A stretch of DNA of 64,000 nt from Marisa cornuarietis (taxonomy: Eukaryota > Mollusca > Gastropoda > Architaenioglossa > Ampullariidae): contig SMMW01000003.1 in assembly GCA_004794655.1 (NCBI GenBank), positions 20,292,501-20,356,500 of the forward strand. Reading direction: 5' to 3'. This document shows, piece after piece, positions 53,962 to 64,000 of this stretch; position 1 is the stretch's first letter, and each line of letters begins with the position of its first letter. A program made the position numbers and the translations under genes. The notes beneath the pieces were generated by a model that ran no database searches, was not told the origin of the DNA, and saw nothing but the letters and a program-made list of their open reading frames with translations.

Positions 53962-56900
53962 ATGGCGTCGGTGAGTAGATATGTTCAGAGATTTCTCGTT
54001 TTTTATTTATAAGTTTGTCCTGATTTTTTATAGTTTGCATAGAATTGCATGTAAATTGATCGGATTTCTAGCCGGTTTACTTAATTGTGCGTATGTTGTA
54101 TTGCAGGAAGTTGAGGAAACACTGAAGAGAATTTCAGGTCTGAAAGGTGTTTTAGGAAGCATTGTCATCAGCTCTGATGGTTAGTTCCTTATACGTATCT
54201 TTTTGAAGAGTATAGTGTTGCATCATTATTTTCATTGTTCCTCAAATGATTGAGAAGTAACAATTTTTGTGTTTGATGTTTTGCTGTTGGAGTGTCACAT
54301 TTTCTAGTGTAGGATTAGCGACTGATGTCAGGGAGTCAATGACTAAGATCAAAAACCACATCGTCCCAGCCACATCAACCTCAGCCTAGAGTCAACCCGG
54401 CCAAGACCAGATCGACCCATGTAAAACCAAATCGACCCAATTTTTAAAGTTGAATCAACCTAAACCCAAAATTAATCACTCACCAATTATATATAAGCAT
54501 GCAGCTGTTCAAGTTAAATATTGCCAATAGAGTCATGCAAACATAGCCTCGAGTTTGTCACATGGTCACACAAAGCTGTTGAAGGCTTAAGATCATGTGA
54601 TAATACACATCCAGAGAAGAAATCACACATAAATGCAATTTTCTCTCAGCAACCACATTTCGGAAAAGACTGAAGACTCATTTGTTTACTTAAGAGGGAC
54701 TTCAACAACCAAGCATCACTTCTGTCTTTATTTATTTATTTATTTTTTTTTTTTTACTTTCCTGTTGTTTTATTTTATTTTTTTCTCTTCTGTTTTTGCT
54801 GCGCAATGAGCATTCTTCTGAATGGATACCTGCACATTATAAATGGACATCATCACTTTTTTTTTAAACTCTTCATCTTTATTTCAGCAATTCATCTCAA
54901 ATGTGTTTGTCAAAGTCTGCTTAACACCCAACAGGTGTTGCTGTTTTGGCCTTCTTGTGTCCCAAAGCACATGCATCTATCAGTGGTCTTGCTTATGTAT
55001 AATAAACGAGCACTCTCTTCTTTTTGAGAAGATGAAATCATTCATTACTCATCAGTCCACCTAAGTAAGTCAAGGTGGGAGACCAATATTACCTTCAGGT
55101 TGTCCATCTAAAATCTTGGATTCATTGTTACTGCAGACATGACCCTTGACAGACAAGTTACAGCTGTCTGTCAGCCTACCTGTTGTGAGCTGGATTAGAT
55201 CAGGGCCATCCTCCACATTATCTCTATATACCACTCTTGTCTGTGCCTTTGTTCTATCTTAGCTTTATAATTGTAACTCCTTGCTTGCAGGCTGCCGCAC
55301 ATACCTTCCTCATAAACTCCAGTAAGTACAGAACTTTGCTGCACATCTGGTGTTAATCTTGGTCAAGTTTAGGGCTACCTAGGCAGTCATAAGGAATAGT
55401 TCTGTTTCCTTTTAGAAACTGGTTAAATATCTTGGCATCACTATTGATCAGACTCTATAAATATTTGAAAACATCAGAGAAATCTGCTGCATCCAATCAC
55501 CTTTCACCATGATGTGTGCAGCTCGGTCCTGTTTGCTATTCTTGCATTTCCTAAATGCATTTCATACTTAAAAAGTTCACAACAGTGTGGTCCAAAGGAG
55601 GAAGCAAACAGGAACCAAAAGCAAAGTGGTGATTATTGTTGTAGTCTATGTTTTTAAAAAAAGAGTGTGTATGTGTGAATGAGAGTGAAAGATAGATGTA
55701 GAATGATGATTCATACACATATAAAGTAAAACAGCACAAGTCAGTTCCTCAGTATGTTCACTGTGTAAGCACCAATCATTGTTATTATCAACATCATTAT
55801 TATATCTCACATATTTGTTCACTTTGATTGATACAGTTTGCTCATTGTCTTACTATTGCTTGTGCACCTCAGATCATTTTGCTGCCAGTTACTGTCTCCA
55901 GTTGTCAAAATGCTTTTGCAAGTGTTACATTTTTGTTAGCATATATCAGTCTGTCTGCCTTTCTCTCAGACCTATTCATCTATCCATTTATAAATTAAAT
56001 GAGAGAGAGCAGGAGAGACAGAGAGACTGCATATGCACTAATCATATTAAATTTGTGAAAAAAGCATTTTTGTTTAGATAAAGTAAGCACCTTGTAGAAT
56101 AGGCATGCATGGATGTGCATGTATGGAGCATTTCATGGTGTCATGATGTCAAATTGTTTTATATGCACAATGTATAGTTATAATTATATATGTTTATGAT
56201 CAGGTATTCCCATCCGAACAACTCTGGACAACTCTACAACCGTACAGTATGCTGGATTGCTCACTGCCCTTGTTGCTAAGGCACGCTCAGTTGTTCGTGA
56301 TCTAGATCCAAGCAATGACCTGAGCTTCTTGCGCATTCGATCTAAGAAGAGTGAGATCATGTGTGCACCCTGTAAGTTTATGAGAAATAATTTTATGGAC
56401 CATGATATTTGCTCATTTTTCAATAACTGGCAAAGAAGGTAATATATGGAGTTCATGTAATTGGGAAGAACTGTTTTGCATTCGTAAAGAAACCACAGAG
56501 TCCCGACTCTTAATTATCACACATATCTTCAGCACAGGATGAGCCTAATTTGCTCTGCGTCCACTTTTTTGGCAGCTGAATCAGTAGTCAACAATATCTT
56601 AAAGAACTTTTTATCCCTGTGGAAGCAGTTCATTTAATATCATCCTTGTGAAAGCAAATAAAAAACATTAAAAGATATGTTTTATTTTCCGCCCTTGTTT
56701 ATCTGATGAAGATTTCCATACCTGACAAGGCCATAGATTTCAGCAATATTTTTTTTTAAACAATTCAGTATTCCTCATGATAGGTTCTAAAACTGTAGAC
56801 CTTCAGCTTCAAGCTTTTGTGTCAAACTGGGGCCTGACTAGTTCAATATGGCACATACACAGGCACAGGGAAATAGTAAAGAGCACAGACACTGTACACC

Positions 56901-57269
56901 AAACAGCATCACAATTTTTCCATGTCTTTTTTGAAACGTCAGAGTTTATTAATTAATAGCTAATATATTTGACATTATAAAGTGGACAACTTGAAGTAAC
57001 TGATGTTAACATGGACAGTCAATTCTATCATTCACTGTTTCACTTCTGAAAAGTTGGGACCAACTCACAGCTTTAACTGTAGGTACCATTAGTTATAGCA
57101 TTAACTGAAGGTATTTTATTTATATACTGTTAAGAAATAAGGCATGTAATGTTTGAACTAAATATGACCAAAACCTTAATTTGTAATATATTGTGAGATG
57201 CTTTCTTCTCTGTATTTTATAGGTCGTGAATACCTGCTGGTTGTGATCCAAGTTTCAGAGACACCATGA
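53962..57269 (+). CDS. DYNLRB1: Dynein light chain roadblock-type, copy B
   Basis: Four exons: 53962-53970 (ATG GCG TCG), 54107-54179, 56204-56371 and 57223-57269, giving 297 bases and 98 aa with all GT-AG junctions in phase. The protein reads [20 protein letters not shown], then [34 protein letters not shown] and [12 protein letters not shown]. This matches the roadblock/LC7 fold over its full length; the C-terminus replaces the usual NP(T/E) ending. The two later introns sit at the same codons and phases as in copy A, and the third exon is 168 bases in both, so the pair arose by DNA-level duplication. AATAAA at 57322 follows the stop. Confidence 0.95.
54350..54450. repeat. Degenerate short-period repeat, locus 1
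   Basis: Repeated 14-mers of the form ACCANATCGACCCA or a variant (for example ACCAGATCGACCCA and ACCAAATCGACCCA). The same family occurs at 59108-59210. Confidence 0.6.
54640..54860 (+). repeat. LINE 3' tail in roadblock copy B intron
   Basis: A degraded C-terminus ([13 protein letters not shown]) is followed by TTTTACTTTCCTGTTGTTTT, GCTGCGCAATGAGCATTCTT and AATGGATACCTGCACATTAT. The non-coding part is nearly the same as at about 22710-22825. Confidence 0.65.
55100..55560 (+). mobile_element. LINE RT fragment in roadblock copy B intron
   Basis: Broken frames and nucleotide identity (ACTGCAGACATGACCCTTGA, then CAGGCTGCCGCACATACCTT) match the 42830-43040 copy, a non-LTR RT C-terminal fragment. 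A further RT-like string ([13 protein letters not shown]) appears near 55420-55460. Confidence 0.65.
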
Positions 57270-57321
57270 TAATACTAAATGTATTGAACACTGTATTTCT
57301 ATAAACATTCACCCTTACAGT

Positions 57322-57327
57322 AATAAA
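57322..57327 (+). terminator. AATAAA polyadenylation signal for roadblock copy B
   Basis: AATAAA lies 53 bases after the stop codon at 57267-57269, a usual spacing for a short 3' UTR. Confidence 0.7.
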
Positions 57328-57329
57328 GC

Positions 57330-59107
57330 CCACTTTCTTTTAATTCAAGCCAAAAAATAATTTTGCTTTTATTTAATGTAATATAACTTCCTGTTAAATT
57401 GACATTCTACACTGTACTGTCTTATGACAGCATCTGCAAAAACTTCGAATAAAATGTTTACACAATGTCCAAATAACCGACCAGAAATAATTTTGGATTC
57501 AGACCAAACAGAAAAAAAATTAGACCAAGAAACAGCATAAAAAATAAAGTAGCTATATATACTTCTGCATGCTTACTTACGGGCAAATCAATTTTGCATC
57601 AAACTAAATTGAAGGTTGGTTGAGCTTTACACCATGCCAGCAATTAAGGCTGTATAATGGCAGCTGAACTGAAAAAAAGAAAGTAAAAAATGTGCAAAAT
57701 ATGATTTAATATGCATGCTTAAATCTGGACATAAACAGTGTACTCTACTTGCAAGCAGTTTAGTTCAGATTGCCTTTAACATTAGGCAAGGCATACTAAT
57801 TTTTAAAACTAATTTTGAAATGCCAGGCATCAGATGAAAAGATGTTGTGAATGAAGCAGATGAAAGTCTGGTTCCAAGGACATCTTGTGAATGGAAAGTG
57901 CATTGTTTAGTTTGAAGAAGAGGGTCAAAAGTGGAAGTAGTTTGAGAGATGTCTTGCTCAATGTTGTGTGTGTGTTTGCATGTGTGTGTGTCTTATACCT
58001 GTGTTCTTGATGATTACACTTTTTTATATTTACTGCATAAGATCCAGTTTTGCAGTCTGCAACATTTGTGGGGATAATAAAGGATATAAAATCTTTTACA
58101 TGAAAACATGTCTTTTTGCAAAGTAACATTACCAGCCAGGAGTATTTCCAGAATGTATGTGATGTTGAATGAGGTCATAGTTCTCAGGAACAGCCCATCA
58201 TCTTAGTCTGCTATTGAGCTATTGATCATATCTGATCATGCATTAAAAAGTTTGTCTTTAGACTGGCATGTAGAAATACCATATGGTAGGCACTACTTCA
58301 ACCAGTTCTTTTAAAAGTGAAATTATCTATGATATGTTAAAGAAAACAGACAAAAACGTTTTAAAAAATACACAAATTTGAACTGCAAGAAAATATAAAG
58401 ACCTGGAATGTTATTAAATAATATGATCATATTCCTTATAATATAAAATTTTGAATAAATCAAAACATGAAATTTTCCTGTATACAACATTATAACTTAT
58501 TAAAATAGGCGTTTTGATGCAAAGTGATAAAGATGAAGGGAAAAAGAACTCATGTGCAGTTATCATATAGTCATTTGCTGTGGATAACTTTGACGTACAC
58601 TTGGCAAATCTGGTTATGAAGTGTGTGCTAGATGGATCAACTTTGTTTTTCTTTCCAATAATGACTGCTGCCAAAATGCACACCATGAAAAAAATATACT
58701 ATTGTTTATTTGATATATTTTAATTGTTCTTCCATTTATGATGTTGCAAGAACAGCCAAAACATTCTTGCTGTATTTTGTATGTAGCTATAGTTTGTCGA
58801 TCGTTATGTCCAGAATTTTCTGTTGTTGTTAGAACACTCCTAGCTGACTATACTCATGTTTTATTTGAAATACATGACTGTTTGAGCGATAAGACAAGGT
58901 GTTATAGACAGGTCCGCTGTATTTTCCCTCAGTCGAGCTATGCTAGACACGACTACGGACTACCAGAAGCTTTGGCAGTGAGATGTGTAAATTAAGTAAT
59001 TTAAACACACAATTTAGAAACAAGTGGGCTTAGATCGCCACCATGGCTTGTTTCGTTGTCACGTTGAACGGGCAGAGTGTTTGGTCGCCGTCACACTACG
59101 GGTACCG
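57330..59107. other. Intergenic, no recognised feature
   Basis: AT-rich sequence with a short TG run near 57965-57991. No coding exon or transposon is recognised by eye. Confidence 0.4.
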
Positions 59108-59210
59108 GTCATTTTGACCAAGACCAGATCGACCCACCACCCGAGTCAAATCGTCTCAGCCATGACCATATCGTCCAAACACCAAAAACCGAATCGTCCC
59201 AGGTCCAAAA
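59108..59210. repeat. Degenerate short-period repeat, locus 2
   Basis: Contains ACCAGATCGACCCA, ACCATATCGTCCAA and ACCGAATCGTCCCA, variants of the 14-mer seen at 54350-54450. The spacing is irregular. Confidence 0.6.
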
Positions 59211-59489
59211 GACTGGTTTGGAGCAGGTGACAAATGTCCTCTGGCGGAGTCTGGCCTGGCTATTAGTTTAGTCTAGACTTTAAAATAAATGAGTCTTCGT
59301 TTATTGATCCTTAGCTAGAGGTTGGTATGCAAGAAACGGCAATATCTCTTGAGTTTGTCTACTCACACTGACGCACACACAGAAACATACACAGATACGC
59401 CCAGAGAGGTCTGTGGGCAGGTCAATCCACTATGTTCTGAATACTAAACATCCAGATTCTTTACTGCGGTCCACACCCTAGGGGGGCGA

Positions 59490-61570
59490 AAGAATAAAAT
59501 TGATAACAAGTATACTTTATTTATCCCAGAGGGCGATTCGGGGCAGCTCGATATGAATTAAGCACAAAATGTGTTCTCTGATTGTAAATCCCTTTAAAAT
59601 TGGTAAGCATAGTCTCCTGTCGAAGATGGTGCCCAGGTATTTAAATGTAATGACAATTTCCACCTCCTCGTCATGGATGACGGTCATGGGACTTGGTGGA
59701 GAGTTCCGACAAAAACTAAAGACAATCTCTTTGGTCTTACTTTAAGTTCTGAGAAAATCGTAGAAGACAATAAATTCATCCAAGGCTACGCCATGGATAT
59801 CTACTGGCCAGCTAATAAGAAAGAGCAATGCAGTGTCATCAGAGAATTTGACGAGATGTTGACCCTCGTGGTTACTGTGAAAGCTGTTGGTATACAGGAT
59901 ACAAAGGGAATAAAAAAACAGCTAGCCTTGGGGGTGAGCCAGTGCACATTGTGATGCAGTCAGAAAAAGTTCCATTGACAAGTACTGATCGCTGCTGTCA
60001 GATAACCAAAAAGTGAACGATTCATGAGACTAGTTGATAGTCAAGGGAAATTCGTCAAGGAGTCTTCTAGCTATGAGATATGGTGGTGTTGAAAGTCTAT
60101 GAGAAATCAACAAACAACAGTTTTGCATGGACATGTGGTTTCTCCAGGTGTTTGTACATAGTATGAAAGATAAAGTCGAGCATCATCAACACTTCTTTTG
60201 GACTGGTATGCAAAATTGTAAGGGGTCAAGACATTTGTTAGTGGCATTTAGAATCAGTGCTTTGATGATTGTCTCCAATACTTTCATGACCAACAATGTT
60301 AAGGTCACTGGTCTATAGTCATTGAAATACTGAGCTGAAGCTTTCTTCTGAACTGCACGATGGTAGTGAATTTCCAAGAAGTATAGGGATTGATAGTGAA
60401 TACAGAGAGTGCTGAATTAGTTGTTGGAAATGCCTCCAAGTTGGTTCCCACAGAAACGTAGTTCTGTCGCAAATACCACCTGGACCTGGAGCCTTGCACA
60501 CCTTTACTCACTGAAACAGCTCCACAGCTTGTTATTTGCGAATTTCAACTCTCTTCACGGGATTAAGAGAACTGAGCACACCATTAATCTTTGCTGAGAA
60601 TTAAGTCATGTGTTTCGAAACGAGTAAAGAAGGCAGAACCCGTGAAGAACACAGGCTCCTTTTTATTCACCACTGCTTGTAAGTTTTTGGTCACCCAAGG
60701 TTTTTTGTTTTAGTAAAACACAAACTGTTTAAATGGAATGGTACAATGCACATAGACGGAGACATATCAAGGGATGATTTTAATTAAGTCATCAAGATTA
60801 GGACATGCGTCTATAAAGACATCCCAGTTGAACCCCCCCCCCCAAAAAAAAAAAGCCTTGTAAGCTCGCAACATTATCAGCAGTCCAGCACTTTATGAAA
60901 TGTATTGTTCGACGCACCGGTCTGAACACAGGTTTAGAAACAGGTACACGATTTATACTCAGATGATAAGACGCACCTACACTGAGCATGTACGCATGTG
61001 GTACAGGTCCGTAGAAAAGGTCAAGCGAGGTCTTACCCTGAGTAGTGGGAAATGTGAGAGACTTAGGTCTCCTAAGATAAATTTAGGAACGTGAGGACAC
61101 ATCGATTCAAGATTGAGAGTTACGTGTGCAATGCACTCTACTGTGCTGGAAATATTTGCCCTGGGATGAATGTACACAAGGGTGGAAAAACAACTGGGGG
61201 AGTTCTTTATGCAGGTAAAATAGAGAAATCGTGAGCAGTTCAAGTTCTCGAGTAAACATCCTGTCTCGAAGAATCACCGCATTACTGTACTTTTTGTTGG
61301 GATAAAAGCAGACGCCTAGAAACACCCGCCTTACCGGTAATTGTGGTAGAAGCCGGTGAAGTCTAAATCAGAGTCACTTTTCTTTACCCTGGCTTCAGTA
61401 AATGCCAGCAAGTGTCCCTACATAATTGGAAGCTGCGAACCCACGCTTCAAGCTCGTCAGTCTTGTTACGAAGCGACTGGACGTTAGATAACAGGACAGA
61501 CGGAAAAAGTGGATTTTTCCGTCGATCATCAAGGTAAAATTTCCTCAGTCTCCGCTACGCGCCACCTCTG
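59490..61570 (-). mobile_element. Nearly full-length, decayed EN-RT LINE (CR1/Rex-like)
   Basis: Read on the minus strand, the order from 5' is: an endonuclease start (VLLSNVQSLRNKTDELE, about 61500), VYIHPRANISSTVECIA (about 61165), FILGDLS (about 61075), the linker SKPVFRPVRRTIHFIKCW (about 60930), KPWVTKNLQAVVNKKEPVFF (about 60690), RT blocks FNDYRPVTLTLLVMKVLE and LDPLQF (about 60300), [12 protein letters not shown] (about 59835), SKTKEIVF and FKYLGTIFD. The 3' end is GCCCTCTGGGATAAATAAAG (about 59525). Stops and frameshifts interrupt it. The tail matches the copies at 185-532 and 8535-9570. Confidence 0.85.
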
Positions 61571-61792
61571 CGCCTTTTCTTCTGAGACCTGCGACTGCAA
61601 GATGGATATTGCAGCAGAATGTTGACTTGTAGAGCAGGAAAACTCCGGATAAGAGGCACTCGAACTCGAATATTTGATTGACTTAAGGCCATTTCAGCCA
61701 TTGCCCCCTTCTACAGGGTGAGCATTAAAAAGTTATCATCTCACTCATCCAATTACCTATCTATTCATACACATCTCGTCCTCACCACACAT

Positions 61793-61833
61793 GCATACAA
61801 TACAATACAATACAATACAATACAATACAATAC

Positions 61834-61879
<46 letters not shown>

Positions 61880-61880
61880 C
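61793..61880. repeat. (ATACA)n and (CA)n microsatellites
   Basis: About eight ATACA units run directly into about twenty CA units, ending just before the LTR at 61881. Confidence 0.95.
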
Positions 61881-62390
61881 TGTAACAGTCCTCTCATTCG
61901 TCCATTCATTGAATCACCTATCCATTTATGTTCCTCTCATCCCTATCCTACATACATAATATATATATATAGTAGTATGGGTTATGGCACGCACAGCACA
62001 GGTACACACACGCATTGCACACACACACACACACAGGGATAGAAAGGTAGGTGACATACCTTGTGACCGAAAGAGAGTGGGAGGGGGTTGGGGAAAACCA
62101 CTGGCCGAATGGCGACCCGGCCGAAGGAGAGCGGAAGGGGGTCGCCTAGTAACAAGGACAGGGCTTCTAGAAAAGTCGGGTATGAGGGGGATAAGAGGGT
62201 GAGAGAGGGAGAAGAGAAGTCAGTCGAACGGAGAGAAGAGAGGTGGTCGCATCGCCCCACCAAGTTGTTAGAGCTTTCGCCTAGTCAGACCTATCCTCTG
62301 ACACAATAGTAAACCGGACTCAACCCACGACGGTGTTGTGTTATCATTGTGGTGAGACTGAGCAAGTGAACCTCATCCCACCCTGTTACA
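61881..62390 (+). repeat. 5' long terminal repeat
   Basis: It begins TGTAACAG and ends CTGTTACA, a perfect 8-bp inverted repeat with the TG...CA ends typical of LTRs, and stops four bases before the primer-binding site. Inside are a TA run (61959-61971) that could act as a TATA box and a short CA run. The length is 510 bp. The call is not confirmed by a second LTR in the window. Confidence 0.75.
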
Positions 62391-62394
62391 TTTT

Positions 62395-62412
62395 TGGCGC
62401 CCAATGTGGGGC
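62395..62412 (+). other. tRNA primer-binding site
   Basis: TGGCGCCCAATGTGGGGC follows the LTR end after TTTT. It starts with TGG, complementary to the CCA end of a tRNA. I do not assign the tRNA species. Confidence 0.75.
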
Positions 62413-62448
62413 ACTGGGCGAAACTTTGAGTGAAGCTTAGTGCCGAAA

Positions 62449-64000
62449 ATGGAATTGACAGAAGAGGAAATGCAAGTGCTGGAGGCCTACAGGAATCTGG
62501 CGGTGAAGCCCACAGCAGACACCGCCGCTAACTTACAACAGTGGATGGCAGACAATGCCGAGACAACGGGAGCTACACTGTCGAAGGCGAGCGGGCCGCA
62601 GATACCACGACTGCCACCCTTCTCTGGCGGGAGAAACAGCGACACGGCGCTCGACCTCTGGAGGTATGAACTGATGTGCTTGCGGGGACGATATACTGAT
62701 GATATTGTGTTGGAGGCTGTTCGCCGTTCATTGAAAGGAGAGGCGGCAAAAGTGGCCATGCGTCTGGGCCCGCAAGCTACACTAGACGAACTGCTGAAAA
62801 CGTTTGACAGCATATTTGGTCTGGTGCTATATGACCAGGACATACTCGGCGCCTTTTACAACGCGCGCCAGGAGGCCGGGGAAGATGTTACACAGTGGCG
62901 GTGTCGCATTGAAGACACCCTGACACAAGCCCTGAATGCCCGCCTCATTGAGAAGCGCGTGTATGATGAGACGCTGCGCTGCAGACTATGGGGTGGCTTG
63001 CGTCAGCCCCTGAAGGACAGGACTGCCTACAAGTTCGAGATGGAGGCCGACGTGGATAGCCTATTCCGCTTCATACGGCAGGTGGAGAGAGACGCCGAGG
63101 AACCAGCCCACAGACCAGGTGCTGGTAGACAAGCAGCAGCTAAAGTGGCACAACCGACCCCCAGCGAGGACTGGAGAGCGGAGGTGCAGAAGCTGTCGGC
63201 GGAGGTACAGTCGTTGCAGCGGCAACTGCAACAGAGGCCAGGCGACGGGCCCGCTGCCAGCAAAGAGCCAAAGCAGCGGCCGCCACGCCCCCTCTATGAG
63301 GACGAAGGGCCGACATGTTTCAGATGTGGTGGCAAAGGCTACATTCAAGTGGGGTGTCGGGTGCGCGCTTACCATCTGCGCAACCCTTTAAACTCCAGCT
63401 GGCCTGCAGGAAAGGGGCACCCTGTAGGTCAACACCCGCCGGCACTCGGCCCCGTGGATGGAACAAAATTAATAGGCCCCAGTACGTGTGTAGATGTCTG
63501 GGTCGAAGGTGTGGCCACAACAGCGCTACTGGATACGGGTGCCACCGTATCGACTGTGACAGACACGTTTTATCACCAGAAACTGACACATCTAACCATT
63601 CGCCCGCTGCAAGAAATGTTACACATTGAGTGTGCGGATGGCCAAATGCTCCCATACGAAGGGTACATCGAAGCGGACGTGCAAGTGGAGGGGGCAGGGG
63701 GCGGGGCTGACAGCCTCACTTGCCTACTGCTGGTGGTCCCATCGAACAGGTACAGTAACAATGTTCCTGTTTTGCTAGGTACCAACATCCTGGAGCAGCT
63801 TATGCACCAGACACGACAGAAGCACGGACCCCAATTCCTGCAGGATGCGCAGCTGCACCCACTATTGCATCGCTCATTTCGCTGTCTAGCGATGCGAGAA
63901 CGAGCGCTGCGCAGGAATCGCAACAGACTAGCGTACGCGCGCTGTGTGCAGTCAACCACCATCAAGCCCAACAGTGCCATTGTCATCCCGTGTGCAGTGG
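62449..64000 (+). CDS. Gag-protease polyprotein of the LTR retrotransposon (3' end outside window)
   Basis: The frame opens with ATG at 62449 and has no stop to the window edge (517 codons and one base). The first 280 or so codons are capsid-like, with LPPFSGGRNSDTALDLWRY and YNARQEAGEDVTQWR typical of retrotransposon gag. A zinc knuckle follows near residue 290 (CFRC, GGKG, Y, IQVGC), with Tyr at the position where CCHC knuckles have His. A retropepsin-type protease follows, with the active-site motif LLDTGATVSTV near residue 360 and the second hydrophobic motif VLLGTN near residue 442. Gag and protease share one frame with no frameshift signal. Open frames on the minus strand here (for example 62487-62843, 63573-63986) are antisense shadows. 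Confidence 0.9.
   Translation, partial: MELTEEEMQVLEAYRNLAVKPTADTAANLQQWMADNAETTGATLSKASGPQIPRLPPFSGGRNSDTALDLWRYELMCLRGRYTDDIVLEAVRRSLKGEAAKVAMRLGPQATLDELLKTFDSIFGLVLYDQDILGAFYNARQEAGEDVTQWRCRIEDTLTQALNARLIEKRVYDETLRCRLWGGLRQPLKDRTAYKFEMEADVDSLFRFIRQVERDAEEPAHRPGAGRQAAAKVAQPTPSEDWRAEVQKLSAEVQSLQRQLQQRPGDGPAASKEPKQRPPRPLYEDEGPTCFRCGGKGYIQVGCRVRAYHLRNPLNSSWPAGKGHPVGQHPPALGPVDGTKLIGPSTCVDVWVEGVATTALLDTGATVSTVTDTFYHQKLTHLTIRPLQEMLHIECADGQMLPYEGYIEADVQVEGAGGGADSLTCLLLVVPSNRYSNNVPVLLGTNILEQLMHQTRQKHGPQFLQDAQLHPLLHRSFRCLAMRERALRRNRNRLAYARCVQSTTIKPNSAIVIPCAV

Larger units (their letters stand above)
61881..64000 (+). mobile_element. Ty3/gypsy-type LTR retrotransposon, 5' part
   Basis: The order is 5' LTR (61881-62390), primer-binding site (62395), then an open gag-protease frame that leaves the window. 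RT, RNase H and integrase are not in view, so the superfamily rests on gag/protease style and layout. The GC-rich, stop-free coding part contrasts with the AT-rich surroundings, which suggests a recent insertion. It lies next to microsatellites; the 3' LTR and target duplication are outside the window. Confidence 0.85.

Noticed and set aside
62487..63986. Several minus-strand open frames of 78-137 codons
   Set aside because: They are shadows of the GC-rich gag-protease frame on the plus strand.

Overview
The window is animal nuclear DNA. Its genes are split by many GT-AG introns, the intergenic DNA is AT-rich, and it holds non-LTR, LTR, SINE and DNA transposons plus (CA)n and (ATT)n microsatellites. 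Protein similarity (SPT16, Aurora, beta-tubulin, HOIP, roadblock dynein light chain) and the repeat style suggest a lophotrochozoan invertebrate, most likely a mollusc and perhaps a gastropod. That placement is inference; nothing here fixes the species.

Layout. 1-1.24 kb: a decayed LINE with another LINE inserted in it. 1.6-4.65 kb (+): the last six exons of SUPT16H, the FACT histone chaperone large subunit, with a TTAA-flanked fold-back element in the last intron. 6.4-13.6 kb (-): a seven-exon Aurora kinase, convergent with SUPT16H, with a candidate CHR/CCAAT promoter near 14.3-14.4 kb. 14.69-15.33 kb: a mariner-type element with TA flanks. 17.56-20.3 kb (+): a complete four-exon beta-tubulin of 444 aa. 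20.3-28.4 kb: a gene-poor, repeat-rich stretch. 28.5-48.3 kb (+): a 20-coding-exon RNF31/HOIP gene predicted to encode 1822 aa, all splice phases agreeing. 51.8-57.3 kb: two intact, divergently transcribed roadblock/LC7 dynein light chain genes with the same intron positions, whose start codons may lie only about 180 bp apart. 59.5-61.6 kb (-): a nearly full-length but decayed EN-RT LINE. 61.88 kb to the end (+): a 5' LTR, primer-binding site and uninterrupted gag-protease frame of a Ty3/gypsy-type retrotransposon, running off the window.

The host genes are housekeeping or cell-biology genes: chromatin transcription, mitosis, microtubules, dynein transport, and linear ubiquitin signalling. 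Aurora, tubulin and dynein light chain share the microtubule/spindle theme, but there is no operon, and their closeness may be chance. I found no CRISPR array, prokaryotic operon or intact RNA gene. The most notable items are the head-to-head roadblock pair with a candidate shared promoter, the oversized HOIP, a GC-AG intron and a one-base phase conflict in Aurora, the TTAA fold-back element, and the LTR element with an open frame.
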